Source: JAHIJO01 sp964486075 (GTDB lineage Bacteria; Verrucomicrobiota; Kiritimatiellia; JAAZAB01). Taken from it: a stretch of 13,776 nt of DNA. The stretch spans positions 1-13,776 of the forward strand of contig CAZALU010000080.1 in NCBI GenBank assembly GCA_964486075.1, written 5' to 3'. The first letter of the stretch is position 1; each line of letters starts with the position of its first letter. Of this stretch, positions 6,495 to 13,776 are shown one piece after another. The position numbers were made by a program, and so were the translations under genes. The notes beneath the pieces were generated by a model. The model searched no databases and was not told the DNA's origin. It saw nothing but the letters and a program-made list of their open reading frames with translations.

Positions 6495-6578
6495 TGGTGC
6501 ACGGGGCGGGAGTTGAACCCGCACGTCTTGCGACATTAGCCCCTTAAACTAACGCGTCTGCCATTCCGCCACCCGTGC
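6495..6578 (-). tRNA. tRNA-Leu, anticodon reads AAG
   Basis: The 84-nt gene has an encoded CCA. GCACGGG pairs with CCCGTGC as a full 7-bp acceptor stem, followed by A73 and CCA. The D arm (GCGGAATGGCAGACGC) and the long variable arm (GTC-GCAA-GAC) are typical of leucine tRNA. The T arm is GCGGG-TTCAACT-CCCGC. The anticodon stem TTAGT with GCTAA (closing U-G pair) fixes a 7-nt loop TTAAGGG, which puts AAG (plus-strand 6543-6545) at positions 34-36. Shifting by one base to read UAA destroys the stem. AAG would decode CUU, and CUC or CUA if A34 becomes inosine. Leucine tRNAs with A34 are uncommon in bacteria. Confidence 0.92.
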
Positions 6579-6603
6579 GCGCCGTTTCTTAAAAACAAGG
6601 CAT

Positions 6604-6631
6604 ACTATAAGCTCAGTCCTCAGGATTTCAA
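6604..6631 (-). promoter_or_regulatory. sigma-70-type promoter for tRNA-Leu and probably rdgB
   Basis: On the minus strand, TTGAAA (6631-6626) and TATAGT (6609-6604) lie 16 bp apart, each matching the consensus at 5 of 6 positions. A start about 7 bases on would give a leader of roughly 19 nt before the tRNA 5' end, normal for RNase P processing. No separate promoter is visible before rdgB. Confidence 0.6.
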
Positions 6632-6650
6632 GCCCGATGTTGTACATTCT

Positions 6651-7574
6651 TCAGGCGCAGGCGCAGGCAGCGATAAACAGCCGCATATCATCCGGCAAGG
6701 GCGCGGTAAATTCCTGGTAATCGTTCGTGGCCGGATGCCGGATCCTGATCCGATGGGCATGCAGCATTTGTCGCTCGACCAACGCCGGCACAGCACGAGA
6801 CGGATTGAAACCATAGGTGCGATCGCCGACAACCGGGTGACCGATATGCGCCAAATGCACCCGAATCTGGTGCGTGCGTCCGCTTTCGATCCTGACCCGC
6901 AATAGAGTCCATGCGCCAAGAACTTGCTCAGTCAGGTAATGGGTCGTTGCCGACCGGCCCGCCGGAGTGATGACCGACATTTTTTGGGGATCCGCGGCGT
7001 CATGCCCAATCGGCATTTCAAGGCTTCCATGCGACGGATCTGGCCGGCCCCATACCACGGCCAAGTATTCCTTCCGCACATCCCGCCGCTTGAATTGCCT
7101 GGCCAGGATGGCCAAGGCCCGCGCGTTTTTTGCGGCCACCAGCGCGCCGCTGGTGTCCCGATCAAGGCGGTGGGCCAGTCCTGGACGGATTTCATTGCCG
7201 ATGATCATATCCGGACATCGATAAATGAGAGCATTGGCCAGGGTGCCATCCGCGTGCCCGCAAGCCGGGTGCACGACCAGTCCGGGCGGTTTATTGATCA
7301 CAATTATGTCGGCATCCTCGTGGAGAACGTCCAGGGGAATGGCCTGAGCCTTGATCGCCATCGGAATTGGGGGCGGCAATTCGATCTCGATTTGTTCGCC
7401 GACACGGATATTGTGTCGCCCGATAACAATGCGTCCGTTAATCAGTACCCGCCCCGTATAAATCAATTTCCTGATATGGACGCGCGACAGAAAGCGAACC
7501 TGCCTGGTCAGCCAGGTATCCAATCGCATTCCTTCACCGTCAAGGCACACGCTAAATTGGCGCGTGGCGCTCAT
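6651..7574 (-). CDS. rluD: RluA/RluD-family 23S rRNA pseudouridine synthase
   Basis: This enzyme converts specific uridines of 23S rRNA to pseudouridine. The 307-residue protein has an N-terminal S4 RNA-binding domain (about 16-65, with RLDTWLTRQ and KLIYTGRVLING) and the RluA-type catalytic domain: VINKPPGLVVHP at 92-103, the signature HRLDRDTSG at 135-143 with catalytic Asp138, and RTHQIRVHL at 233-241 followed by GHPVVGD. The S4 domain fits RluC or RluD rather than RluA. RluD, acting on helix 69, is the most common assignment, but the exact target is not proven. The start at 7574 has AGGA eight bases upstream. The C-terminus ends in an alanine/cysteine run (AACACA). The tRNA-rdgB unit lies downstream with its own promoter. 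Confidence 0.92.
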   Translation of the reverse strand: MSATRQFSVCLDGEGMRLDTWLTRQVRFLSRVHIRKLIYTGRVLINGRIVIGRHNIRVGEQIEIELPPPIPMAIKAQAIPLDVLHEDADIIVINKPPGLVVHPACGHADGTLANALIYRCPDMIIGNEIRPGLAHRLDRDTSGALVAAKNARALAILARQFKRRDVRKEYLAVVWGRPDPSHGSLEMPIGHDAADPQKMSVITPAGRSATTHYLTEQVLGAWTLLRVRIESGRTHQIRVHLAHIGHPVVGDRTYGFNPSRAVPALVERQMLHAHRIRIRHPATNDYQEFTAPLPDDMRLFIAACACA

Positions 7575-7635
7575 AAATTAAATCCTATAAAAAAAAGGGT
7601 CTTCCGCGGAATCTGTGGGTAGATCGGAAATAATT

Positions 7636-7793
7636 CACCACAGAGACACGGAAACACGGATGGTGCTATGGAATCTCTCCTCTTTCTCCCATACACAACC
7701 AGTTTTGTCAAATTCGAGAGCAAGATTCCGCTGCTCTCAAATTTGACAAAATCTCCTCTTGTTTTACCTCTGTGTTTCCGTGCCTCCGTGGTG
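7636..7793. repeat. 158-bp compound (nested) inverted repeat, MITE-like
   Basis: The outer arms, beginning CACCACAGAGACACGG at 7636-7659 and ending CCGTGCCTCCGTGGTG at 7768-7793, match at about 21 of 24 positions. The inner arms at 7703-7722 and 7732-7751 pair over 20 bp with one mismatch around a 9-nt loop. The CACCAC(A/G)GAG-type arm resembles a dispersed intergenic repeat seen in many environmental bacterial genomes. Whether it is mobile is inferred only from the nested symmetry. Confidence 0.8.
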
Positions 7794-7929
7794 TGTTTTT
7801 CTCTTGCGGCAAGGCATAACCGTATGGTTACAGGACATATGAGAGCATTTTAAGATCGTAAAGCGCAGCGAATTAATAGGTTGTGAAATTGCCTGACAAT
7901 TAACCGCCCATAAATTGTGCTATGGAACC

Positions 7930-7946
7930 AAAAAAAAAGGGGGGGG
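7930..7946. repeat. A9-G8 homopolymer junction
   Basis: Nine A are followed directly by eight G. On the minus strand this reads C8 then T9, starting three bases past the stop codon of the phosphoesterase gene. The T-tract is where an intrinsic terminator would end, but no adequate GC stem precedes it. The length is liable to sequencing error. Confidence 0.7.
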
Positions 7947-7948
7947 CT

Positions 7949-9439
7949 TCATTCCTTAAGGACCAGCTCCAGTCCCTTAACCTCTACCCGCCCCTTGAAT
8001 TTACCGCCAATCTGGATTTCCACCTGGTCGGTTTCGGCGGGAATCGTAAAAGTGTGCTTCACCGCCCGCCAGCCGCCCTGCCGCGAAAGGTTAGGCTCCT
8101 TCACAATCATGCTGGAGGAATCAACTGCCGCTCCGGTTGGGCCGACGGCAGCGTTGGACTGGCGGATTAGCCTGGCAGTCATAACGACATATCCCGCAAA
8201 GTCCGGGCTTTTCCTGAAAAGCCCCTGCATAACCAGCTTCATGCCGCGAGTCACGGCCGCAGGATCCGAGGCAACCGTGATTTCGTTGTCCGGAGATTCA
8301 GACCGCAGTTCAAAGACCGGGTCGGCGGGCAGGTCGCCGCTCACGGACGCAGACTGATGGAGGCTGTCTGCAAGACGGATGGTCCAGCCTTCGATCGGCG
8401 CCCCAGGTTCGGAAGCAATCCGCGGCACACACAAAAGATTCTCCCCCTTGATCTGGAGCGTCGCGATCCCAGGCGCCGGCGGGCTTCCCCGGATCTCGGC
8501 AGGATGACTAATTTTCATACGCCAAAACCAGGTCAGCGCCAAACCGGCCAGAAAGCAAAAAGCGATCAGGGCCCAGGCTGTTCCGCGCCAGCGACGGACG
8601 TGCCGGCGAAGCAGGTCGATATTCTGCACCGCGACCGCATCCTGCGCGGCATCCTCTTGTTTATCAGACGGATGAAATCCGGCAAGTTCCCGGACCGAAC
8701 GCTGGCCGATCAGGGGGTCGTGTCGCAGGAAGATATGTTCGGACTCCGGAATGTCGGCCCGGCGCAAAGCACCGCGAAAACCGTCGAGGTCAAAGGGTAT
8801 CCGGCGCCAATAGACCGTCGCGGCATCGAGGTCATACAGGCAATAGCCGGACCGGGTATCACCATCCCTGGGCTGCCCCACGGAACCGACATTAACAAGG
8901 TAACGCTTGCCGTCTTCCAGGACAAAATCCTGCGATGCGATTCGACGCGGCAAGCGGCTTTTGCCGATCACGAAAATACACCCCTGGTGCGTGTGCCCGA
9001 CGAACAGGAGCCGCTCGCTCACCGCCCCCCAGGAGGGGGACGCATCCTGAGAGTCAAAGACATAATTGAAATGTCCCGGACAAGCAAATTCGCCATGCGC
9101 GCAGCGGAAGCCGCCGGCGGCTATGGTCAGGGGCAGCAATGAAAGATAATTAACGGCCTTGGCGCCCACGCGGGTCTTGGTCCAGGCCAGCGAACGCGCG
9201 GCAGTTTCCGAAAAGGTGTTGACCCCGATTTTGCCGCACAAGGCGGCATCGTGATTGCCAAGCAGGCAGTAATTGGCATTCGCCCAAACCGACTCGACCA
9301 CCTCCGCCGGATTAGGCCCGTAGCCGACCACATCTCCCAGGCAAATGAGCATGTCGGCTTTCATGCTTCGGATATCTAGTAGAACGGCCTTCCAAGCCTG
9401 GAGATTCGCATGGATGTCGGATACTATTGCTATTTTCAT
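7949..9439 (-). CDS. membrane-anchored metallophosphoesterase with C-terminal outer domain
   Basis: This is a 496-residue fusion. Residues 1-240 are a calcineurin-like metallophosphoesterase of the small MJ0936/YfcE-like type with all metal-binding motifs: SDIHAN with Asp8 and His10, GDVVGYGP with Asp36, GNHD at 61-64, His115 in AHGE, and GHTH at 148-151. NVGSVGQPRDGD (183-194) is typical of that subfamily. A linker (about 240-285) leads to one membrane helix (about 287-305, ALIAFCFLAGLALTW) flanked by arginines. Residues 310-496 form a probable beta-sandwich, with strands such as WTIRLADS and VEIQIGG, resembling carbohydrate-binding jelly-rolls in pattern only. By the positive-inside rule the phosphatase is probably cytoplasmic and the C-terminus periplasmic. 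The start at 9439 is set by the family N-terminus (MKIAIVSDIHAN). The substrate is unknown. Confidence 0.85.
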   Translation of the reverse strand: MKIAIVSDIHANLQAWKAVLLDIRSMKADMLICLGDVVGYGPNPAEVVESVWANANYCLLGNHDAALCGKIGVNTFSETAARSLAWTKTRVGAKAVNYLSLLPLTIAAGGFRCAHGEFACPGHFNYVFDSQDASPSWGAVSERLLFVGHTHQGCIFVIGKSRLPRRIASQDFVLEDGKRYLVNVGSVGQPRDGDTRSGYCLYDLDAATVYWRRIPFDLDGFRGALRRADIPESEHIFLRHDPLIGQRSVRELAGFHPSDKQEDAAQDAVAVQNIDLLRRHVRRWRGTAWALIAFCFLAGLALTWFWRMKISHPAEIRGSPPAPGIATLQIKGENLLCVPRIASEPGAPIEGWTIRLADSLHQSASVSGDLPADPVFELRSESPDNEITVASDPAAVTRGMKLVMQGLFRKSPDFAGYVVMTARLIRQSNAAVGPTGAAVDSSSMIVKEPNLSRQGGWRAVKHTFTIPAETDQVEIQIGGKFKGRVEVKGLELVLKE

Positions 9440-9651
9440 GCAATGCAACCCCGATGCGGGCCGGACCTGCTGCTGCCAGCTCCAAGCCTTAATCACAACG
9501 CACCCGGCACGGCATAGTCGCTACAGCACGGAGGAAAATTGGATACACCCTAATATTAGACGACATCCGACGCCCGGTCAATAAAAAGCTCACGTGTTCC
9601 AAGGCAGTAATTTACTGGACGGCCGCCGGAGTCCTTGGCATACTGGCTTCC

Positions 9652-10350
9652 ATGGATCATACATCTTCTAACGCAGAGGTCCAACGCATGGCCGAGCATA
9701 TGCCGGCGGTGCAAATTGCCGTGCCTACCGCCGAAGTGTTCAAACAGATCCTCGAAAAAATGCTCGAAAACGAGCGGCGGCGAGTCCGCAATGAGTTCAT
9801 ACGCATAGGCTCGTTGTTTCTCGTGTTCCTGCTCCTGATCCTGGCCGGCGCAGGCTGGATCGTCCAAGACATCATGATTCAGGTCGAGGAAGCGCGTTTG
9901 ATGTCCGAGCATTCACAGGAAGCTTTGCTGGCGCTTTACTCGGCCTCCAAACGCCAGGCAACCACCAAGCCGGGCAAATCCGCGCCAACGCCGGAAAATT
10001 CCGACACAATCCAGCAAACCATCGCGGACTTGGAAGACAAAAATATGGCCCTGGCGGAGCTGATGCAGACCGAAAGCGGGGAACTCAAGGGCCTAGTGCA
10101 GGACGTGGTTAAAAGCCGGGATGAGGACATCCGTAAACTGCGTGCGCGCGTTAATGCCAAACAGGCCGCCGCAATCGCCCACGACTCGGTTGACTTAGAT
10201 GCTTTATCGATCCAACCCCCCACCCAACCGCCGCTACAGCCCGGGCCGCCGACCGTCACTGTCACATTGCCCGATCAGCCGCCGGTCAAGAGCCTGACCG
10301 TGACAGTGGCCGACGATTTGCCACTCCGCCTGCCGATTCCGACGCCTTGA
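9652..10350 (+). CDS. small single-pass membrane protein, coiled-coil and proline-rich tail
   Basis: I do not recognise the family. The 232-residue protein has a hydrophilic N-terminal region with a likely amphipathic helix (about 26-48, FKQILEKMLENERRRV) and one strong membrane helix (about 53-71, GSLFLVFLLLILAGAGWIV). Charged, helix-forming stretches follow (about 72-98 and 118-170), then a proline-rich C-terminus from 188. By charge the N-terminus is probably inside. No enzymatic motif is seen. A scaffold or interaction role is only a guess. The 212-bp region before it is divergent to the phosphoesterase and should carry promoters for both, but no clear -35/-10 pair or ribosome binding site stands out, and GGAG lies too far upstream. 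The next gene starts 67 bp on. Confidence 0.65.
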   Translation: MDHTSSNAEVQRMAEHMPAVQIAVPTAEVFKQILEKMLENERRRVRNEFIRIGSLFLVFLLLILAGAGWIVQDIMIQVEEARLMSEHSQEALLALYSASKRQATTKPGKSAPTPENSDTIQQTIADLEDKNMALAELMQTESGELKGLVQDVVKSRDEDIRKLRARVNAKQAAAIAHDSVDLDALSIQPPTQPPLQPGPPTVTVTLPDQPPVKSLTVTVADDLPLRLPIPTP

Positions 10351-10417
10351 CGGGAGAAAATGACCGACAACAAAAGCCCGGTTTAGCAACAAACATCAGC
10401 ACAGAGGAGAGCCGCAA

Positions 10418-11455
10418 ATGGACCATGCACGATTAATCTTGGCTCTTGGTTGTTACCTGGCGGCCTTCGCCGTGTCCGCTGAATCGCCACACGGCGATCC
10501 CGCACGGCTGGAACGTATACACGCCGCAAAGATGCCGCTGATCACTACACCAGTGATGTTCAATACGCCCGAAGCCGATGCCATTTGCAGCGCTCTGGAA
10601 GTGTTTCCACCGGATAATCCATGGAATCTTGTCGTGGACCATTGGCCCCTGCACCCGGACTCGCAGGCCATCGTCGCATCCATCGGCAGCAACAAGCCGC
10701 TCCGGTACAACGCGGACATGGCCTTCATTCTAGTGCCGCCGGATCAGAAGCGGGTCAATCTGGAGAATGTCGGCTACGTTGGCGAATCGGACAAAGGCCC
10801 GTTCCCTATTCCTGACAACGCGCCGATCGAAGGCTGGCCCTTAATGAATAAGCGCGAGAGCGGCGGGCAGTCTCTCACGCTCGACGAGGTGCAGAGGGAC
10901 AAGCTCAAAGGCGGCGGCGACCGGCACATGATCGTCGTGGACCCAGTTAACCGCATGCTCTACGAATTTTTCGCGGTGAAGAAAACAGACGGAGGCTGGA
11001 CAGCGGCCCAGGCCTCGCTCTTCGACCTTAAGTCCAACAAACTACGCCCCGACGGTTGGACCAGCGCCGATGCGGCGGGACTGCCCATTTTCCCCGCCAT
11101 CGTGCGTTATGACGAACTGAAACGCGGGCGGGTCGAACATGCCCTGCGGGTGACCATTCAGCGCACGCGCCGCGCCTACGTCCCGCCCGCTACCCATTAT
11201 GCCAGCCAGCTTACCGACCCGCACCTGCCGCGAATGGGAGAACGCCTACGCCTCAAGCAGGATTACGACATCACCGGTTTTTCTCCCGAAATACAGGCTA
11301 TTCTTTCAGGACTAAAGAAATACGGCATGTTCGTGGCCGATAACGGCATTGACTGGGCGATCAGCGTGGCCCCCGACGAGCGCATTCCGGTCTTGCACGA
11401 GGAATTGCGCCGCATCAAAGGCTCCGCTTTCGAGGTAGTGATTCCGCCGAAATAA
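10418..11455 (+). CDS. secreted protein of a conserved uncharacterised family
   Basis: This is a 345-residue protein with a probable signal peptide cleaved after AVSA (residue 21). The mature part carries motifs I know from a widespread but uncharacterised family of bacterial extracellular proteins: FPPDNPWN at 63-70, HPDS at 79-82, GDRHMIVVDP at 167-176, LYEFFAV at 181-187, LRPDGWTSADAAGLPIFPAIVRYDEL at 209-234 (cited as a region), HALRVT at 241-246, and KKYGMFVADNGIDW at 300-313. The many conserved Asp, His and Trp residues suggest an enzyme or sugar-binding protein, but no reaction is established. A strong AGAGGAGA ribosome binding site sits 7 bases before the ATG. recD2 follows after 11 bp, so the two are probably cotranscribed. 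Cys12 is too near the start to be a lipoprotein site. Confidence 0.78.
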   Translation: MDHARLILALGCYLAAFAVSAESPHGDPARLERIHAAKMPLITTPVMFNTPEADAICSALEVFPPDNPWNLVVDHWPLHPDSQAIVASIGSNKPLRYNADMAFILVPPDQKRVNLENVGYVGESDKGPFPIPDNAPIEGWPLMNKRESGGQSLTLDEVQRDKLKGGGDRHMIVVDPVNRMLYEFFAVKKTDGGWTAAQASLFDLKSNKLRPDGWTSADAAGLPIFPAIVRYDELKRGRVEHALRVTIQRTRRAYVPPATHYASQLTDPHLPRMGERLRLKQDYDITGFSPEIQAILSGLKKYGMFVADNGIDWAISVAPDERIPVLHEELRRIKGSAFEVVIPPK

Positions 11456-11466
11456 CAGGAGCCTGT

Positions 11467-13698
11467 ATGGACAGCACCAGTCGCCAACCGCTAAAGAACT
11501 CGCGCCAGCCTTTCCAACGACGGATCCGCGCCGACATGTCCACCCCGTCCGCCGCGGAAGGCGCGACTGAAACTTTGACCGGGATAGTGGATCATATCGT
11601 CTATCGATCCGAGGAAACCGGTTATACCGTCTGCGTCCTGAAAAACGCAGGCCACGGCGAGGGGCGGGTAGTCGTGGGCAACTGCGCCGCTATCTGGGAG
11701 GGCGAAACCCTGACCGCCAAAGGACAATGGACACGCCATCAGGCCCACGGTATCCAGTTCAACGCTCGGAACATGATCGCGGTGGAACCCCACTCGTCCG
11801 AAGGTATCCGAAAATTTTTGGCCGGCGGGCTGATTCTTGGCATCGGACCGGTGCTCGCAGAACGGCTTGTAAAAAAATTCGGGGAAGACACCCTGCGCAT
11901 CATAGACAAAGAATCCGTCCGACTCGAAACAGTGGAAGGCATCGGCCGCAAACGACGCGAACAGATCAAAACAGCCTGGAACGAGCAAAAATCGACGCGC
12001 GAAATCATGATCTTTCTGCATGGACACGGCGTCGGCGCCGCCCAGGCCCAGCGCATTAACCGCGCTTATGGAGACCAGGCCATCGCCAAGGTCCGGGAAA
12101 ACCCCTACCGACTGGCCTCGGAAATATGGGGTATCGGCTTCAAGACAGCCGACAAGATCGCACAAGCCCTGAACATTCCCAAAAACTCCGTGACCCGCGC
12201 CCGGGCCGGGCTCGTATATTCTCTGCAAACCATGACGGACGAGGGCCATTGCTTTTGTCCGCGCGAGCTATTGTTGAGCACGGCCGGAGAGCTGCTCGAA
12301 ATTCCGCTGGCAACCCTCAATCAGGCACTGGACGCGGAATTGAGCGCCCAGACACTGCTCCAGGAGGGAGATGCCGTTTATCTCACCCCGCTCTACCATG
12401 CCGAAGCGGGGATCGCGGCAAACATCAGGCGGCTGACGGAAACTCCCATGCCGCCCGTCATCGCCGACCCTGCCAAGGCCATCGCCTGGGCCGGAGAGCG
12501 CATGCAGTTGACCTTTGCGGCCCGGCAAGTTGAGGCCTTAGCCATGGCCATCACCCAAAAAACATCGATTATCACCGGGGGACCGGGCGTCGGCAAGACC
12601 ACCATTATCCGCGCCGTAACGGATATATTCTCGGCCAAAAAACTAGAAATTTGCATGGCGGCGCCGACCGGCCGCGCCGCCAAACGCATGCAAGAGGCCA
12701 CTCGCCAACAGGCCATGACCATCCACCGCCTGCTTAAATACAGCCCACGCACGGGACAGTTTGAACATAATCAATCGCGGCCGCTCGCAGGCGAGGTCTT
12801 CATTCTTGACGAGCTATCCATGATCGACGTGATCCTGATGAACGCTTTTTTGCGAGCTTTGCCCGCCCGCGCGATCCTGATCCTGGTGGGCGATGCCGAC
12901 CAGTTGCCCAGCGTCGGACCGGGCAACGTCCTCAAGGACTTGCTGGCGGCAGGCACGATCCCTTCCATCAAGCTCGATGCCGTGTTTCGCCAGCAAGAGC
13001 GGAGCTGGATCGTCCATAATGCCCACCGGGTAAACGCCGGCCAATCCCTGGAGCTCCCCCCGCCACAAAAAATGGCAGACTTTTATTTCGTCGAGGAAAA
13101 CGACACCGACAAGGTGATCGCCTCGGCCCTGGAAATCATCACCCGGCGTATTCCGGAACGGTTCGGCTTGAATCCAAAAACAGATATTCAACTCCTGACT
13201 CCCATGCGCCGTTTCCAATTGGGCTCGGAAAACCTGAACACGGTATTGCAGGCGGCCATTAATCCCCAGGGCCCTGCCCTCTTCCGCTTCGGGCGCTTAT
13301 ACCGGACCGGCGACCGGGTTATGCAATTGCGGAACAACTACGACAAGGACACCTATAACGGCGATATAGGCTGGATTATGGAGGTTGACCCAGAAACCCA
13401 GTCGATCTTGGTCAATTATGACGACCGCCCGGTGCGCTACGATCTGGCCGAACTTGACGAACTAAGCCTGGCTTATGCCTGCTCCATTCACAAGGCACAG
13501 GGCAGCGAATATCCGGCCGTGGTAATTCTCATGACCACCCAGCACTTCAAGCTGTTGCAACGCAACCTCCTTTACACGGCACTGACGCGGGGGCGACGGC
13601 TGGTCTGCTTGATCGGTTCCCAAAAAGCCGTTTCCATGGCCATCCGTAACAACCAAGTCATCCGGCGCCGTACCCGCCTGACAGAACGCTTAAAATAG
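11467..13698 (+). CDS. recD2: ATP-dependent 5'-3' DNA helicase RecD2
   Basis: This is a stand-alone superfamily 1B helicase of the RecD2 (RecD-like, TraA-related) type. It works without RecB and RecC in DNA repair and replication-fork stability. The 743-residue length is normal. The N-terminal OB-like region (about 36-105, TGIVDHIVYRSEETGYTV) is followed by tandem helix-hairpin-helix segments (GIGPVLAERL near 125, VEGIGRKRREQI near 156, WGIGFKTADKIA near 221). Next come Q354 (AARQVEAL), Walker A GGPGVGKTT at 371-379, DELSMID at 448-454, GDADQLPSVG at 475-484, FRQ at 507-509, motif V SIHKAQGSEYPAV at 673-685, and motif VI YTALTRGRR at 703-711 with its arginine. AGGAG five bases before ATG 11467 supports this start. 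ATG 11536 (residue 24) is where family homology really begins to approach. The last 78 bases of the window after the stop hold no assignable gene. Confidence 0.95.
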   Translation: MDSTSRQPLKNSRQPFQRRIRADMSTPSAAEGATETLTGIVDHIVYRSEETGYTVCVLKNAGHGEGRVVVGNCAAIWEGETLTAKGQWTRHQAHGIQFNARNMIAVEPHSSEGIRKFLAGGLILGIGPVLAERLVKKFGEDTLRIIDKESVRLETVEGIGRKRREQIKTAWNEQKSTREIMIFLHGHGVGAAQAQRINRAYGDQAIAKVRENPYRLASEIWGIGFKTADKIAQALNIPKNSVTRARAGLVYSLQTMTDEGHCFCPRELLLSTAGELLEIPLATLNQALDAELSAQTLLQEGDAVYLTPLYHAEAGIAANIRRLTETPMPPVIADPAKAIAWAGERMQLTFAARQVEALAMAITQKTSIITGGPGVGKTTIIRAVTDIFSAKKLEICMAAPTGRAAKRMQEATRQQAMTIHRLLKYSPRTGQFEHNQSRPLAGEVFILDELSMIDVILMNAFLRALPARAILILVGDADQLPSVGPGNVLKDLLAAGTIPSIKLDAVFRQQERSWIVHNAHRVNAGQSLELPPPQKMADFYFVEENDTDKVIASALEIITRRIPERFGLNPKTDIQLLTPMRRFQLGSENLNTVLQAAINPQGPALFRFGRLYRTGDRVMQLRNNYDKDTYNGDIGWIMEVDPETQSILVNYDDRPVRYDLAELDELSLAYACSIHKAQGSEYPAVVILMTTQHFKLLQRNLLYTALTRGRRLVCLIGSQKAVSMAIRNNQVIRRRTRLTERLK

Positions 13699-13776
13699 CA
13701 GCAATTGTAATTGGGCGATACCTGCCCGAAAACGAACGCCCGCAGCAACTCGTTCCGCTGGGAAAGGCGCTGACCG

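Larger units (their letters stand above)
7575..7948. other. 374-bp gene-free spacer with a large compound inverted repeat
   Basis: This spacer lies between two minus-strand genes. No coding signal is convincing. An open frame at 7668-7853 only translates the inverted repeat. It holds the nested repeat at 7636-7793 and the homopolymer junction at 7930-7946. In 7794-7929 I see nothing further. Confidence 0.6.

Noticed and set aside
6541..6550. tRNA-Leu anticodon UAA
   Set aside because: Reading UAA requires shifting the stem by one base, which leaves no Watson-Crick pairs in the anticodon stem.
6924..7622. 232-codon plus-strand open frame opposite the pseudouridine synthase
   Set aside because: The opposite strand has all catalytic motifs of the RluA/RluD family. 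The plus-strand frame is a shadow.
10418..10456. Lipoprotein signal with Cys12 in the secreted protein
   Set aside because: The cysteine is too close to the start for a signal peptide to precede it. Cleavage after AVSA at residue 21 fits better.
13699..13776. Start of another gene after recD2 (open frame reading AAIVIGRYLPENERP)
   Set aside because: There is no start codon or ribosome binding site, and 27 open codons in GC-rich DNA at the window edge are not significant.

Overview
The window is GC-rich bacterial chromosome. Housekeeping genes are separated by repeat-laden intergenic DNA. Taxon is inferred, not proven. A two-subunit (PyrK plus class 1B PyrD) dihydroorotate dehydrogenase, a stand-alone RecD2 helicase, secreted or membrane-anchored proteins of unknown function, and many dispersed palindromes fit a Gram-negative, probably anaerobic member of the PVC superphylum (Kiritimatiellota/Lentisphaerota-like). 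The 100-N run at 5495-5594 marks a draft scaffold.

Layout. (1) 1-150: the left edge may hold the first two codons of a minus-strand gene. (2) 151-1130: a decayed insertion sequence. Its internally deleted, frameshifted DDE transposase lies between 29-bp terminal inverted repeats, and each repeat can itself fold into a perfect hairpin. (3) 1131-1412: a gene-free stretch with three palindromes and a candidate promoter. (4) 1413-5151, plus strand: pyrK, pyrD, and a 555-residue membrane-anchored protein of unknown function. (5) 5203-5752: a tandem array of 88-89-bp hairpin-forming units interrupted by the scaffold gap, followed by a 15-bp-stem perfect inverted repeat. (6) 5852-9439, minus strand: a metallophosphoesterase fused to a membrane segment and an outer domain, then an RluA/RluD-family pseudouridine synthase, then a tRNA-Leu with its own promoter, and rdgB 10 nt behind the tRNA. 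A 158-bp compound inverted repeat lies between the phosphoesterase and the pseudouridine synthase. (7) 9652-13698, plus strand: a small membrane protein with a coiled-coil-like and proline-rich tail, a secreted protein of a conserved but uncharacterised family, and recD2. The last two are 11 bp apart and probably cotranscribed.

How the genes work together: PyrK and PyrD form the NAD-linked dihydroorotate dehydrogenase of pyrimidine synthesis. RdgB cleans the nucleotide pool, RluD-like modifies rRNA, and RecD2 acts in DNA repair. I see no recognisable defence system, CRISPR array or biosynthetic cluster. The points most worth a second look are the tRNA-Leu anticodon, which reads AAG (rare in bacteria), the hairpin-ended IS remnant, the structured tandem array, and the phosphoesterase fusion.
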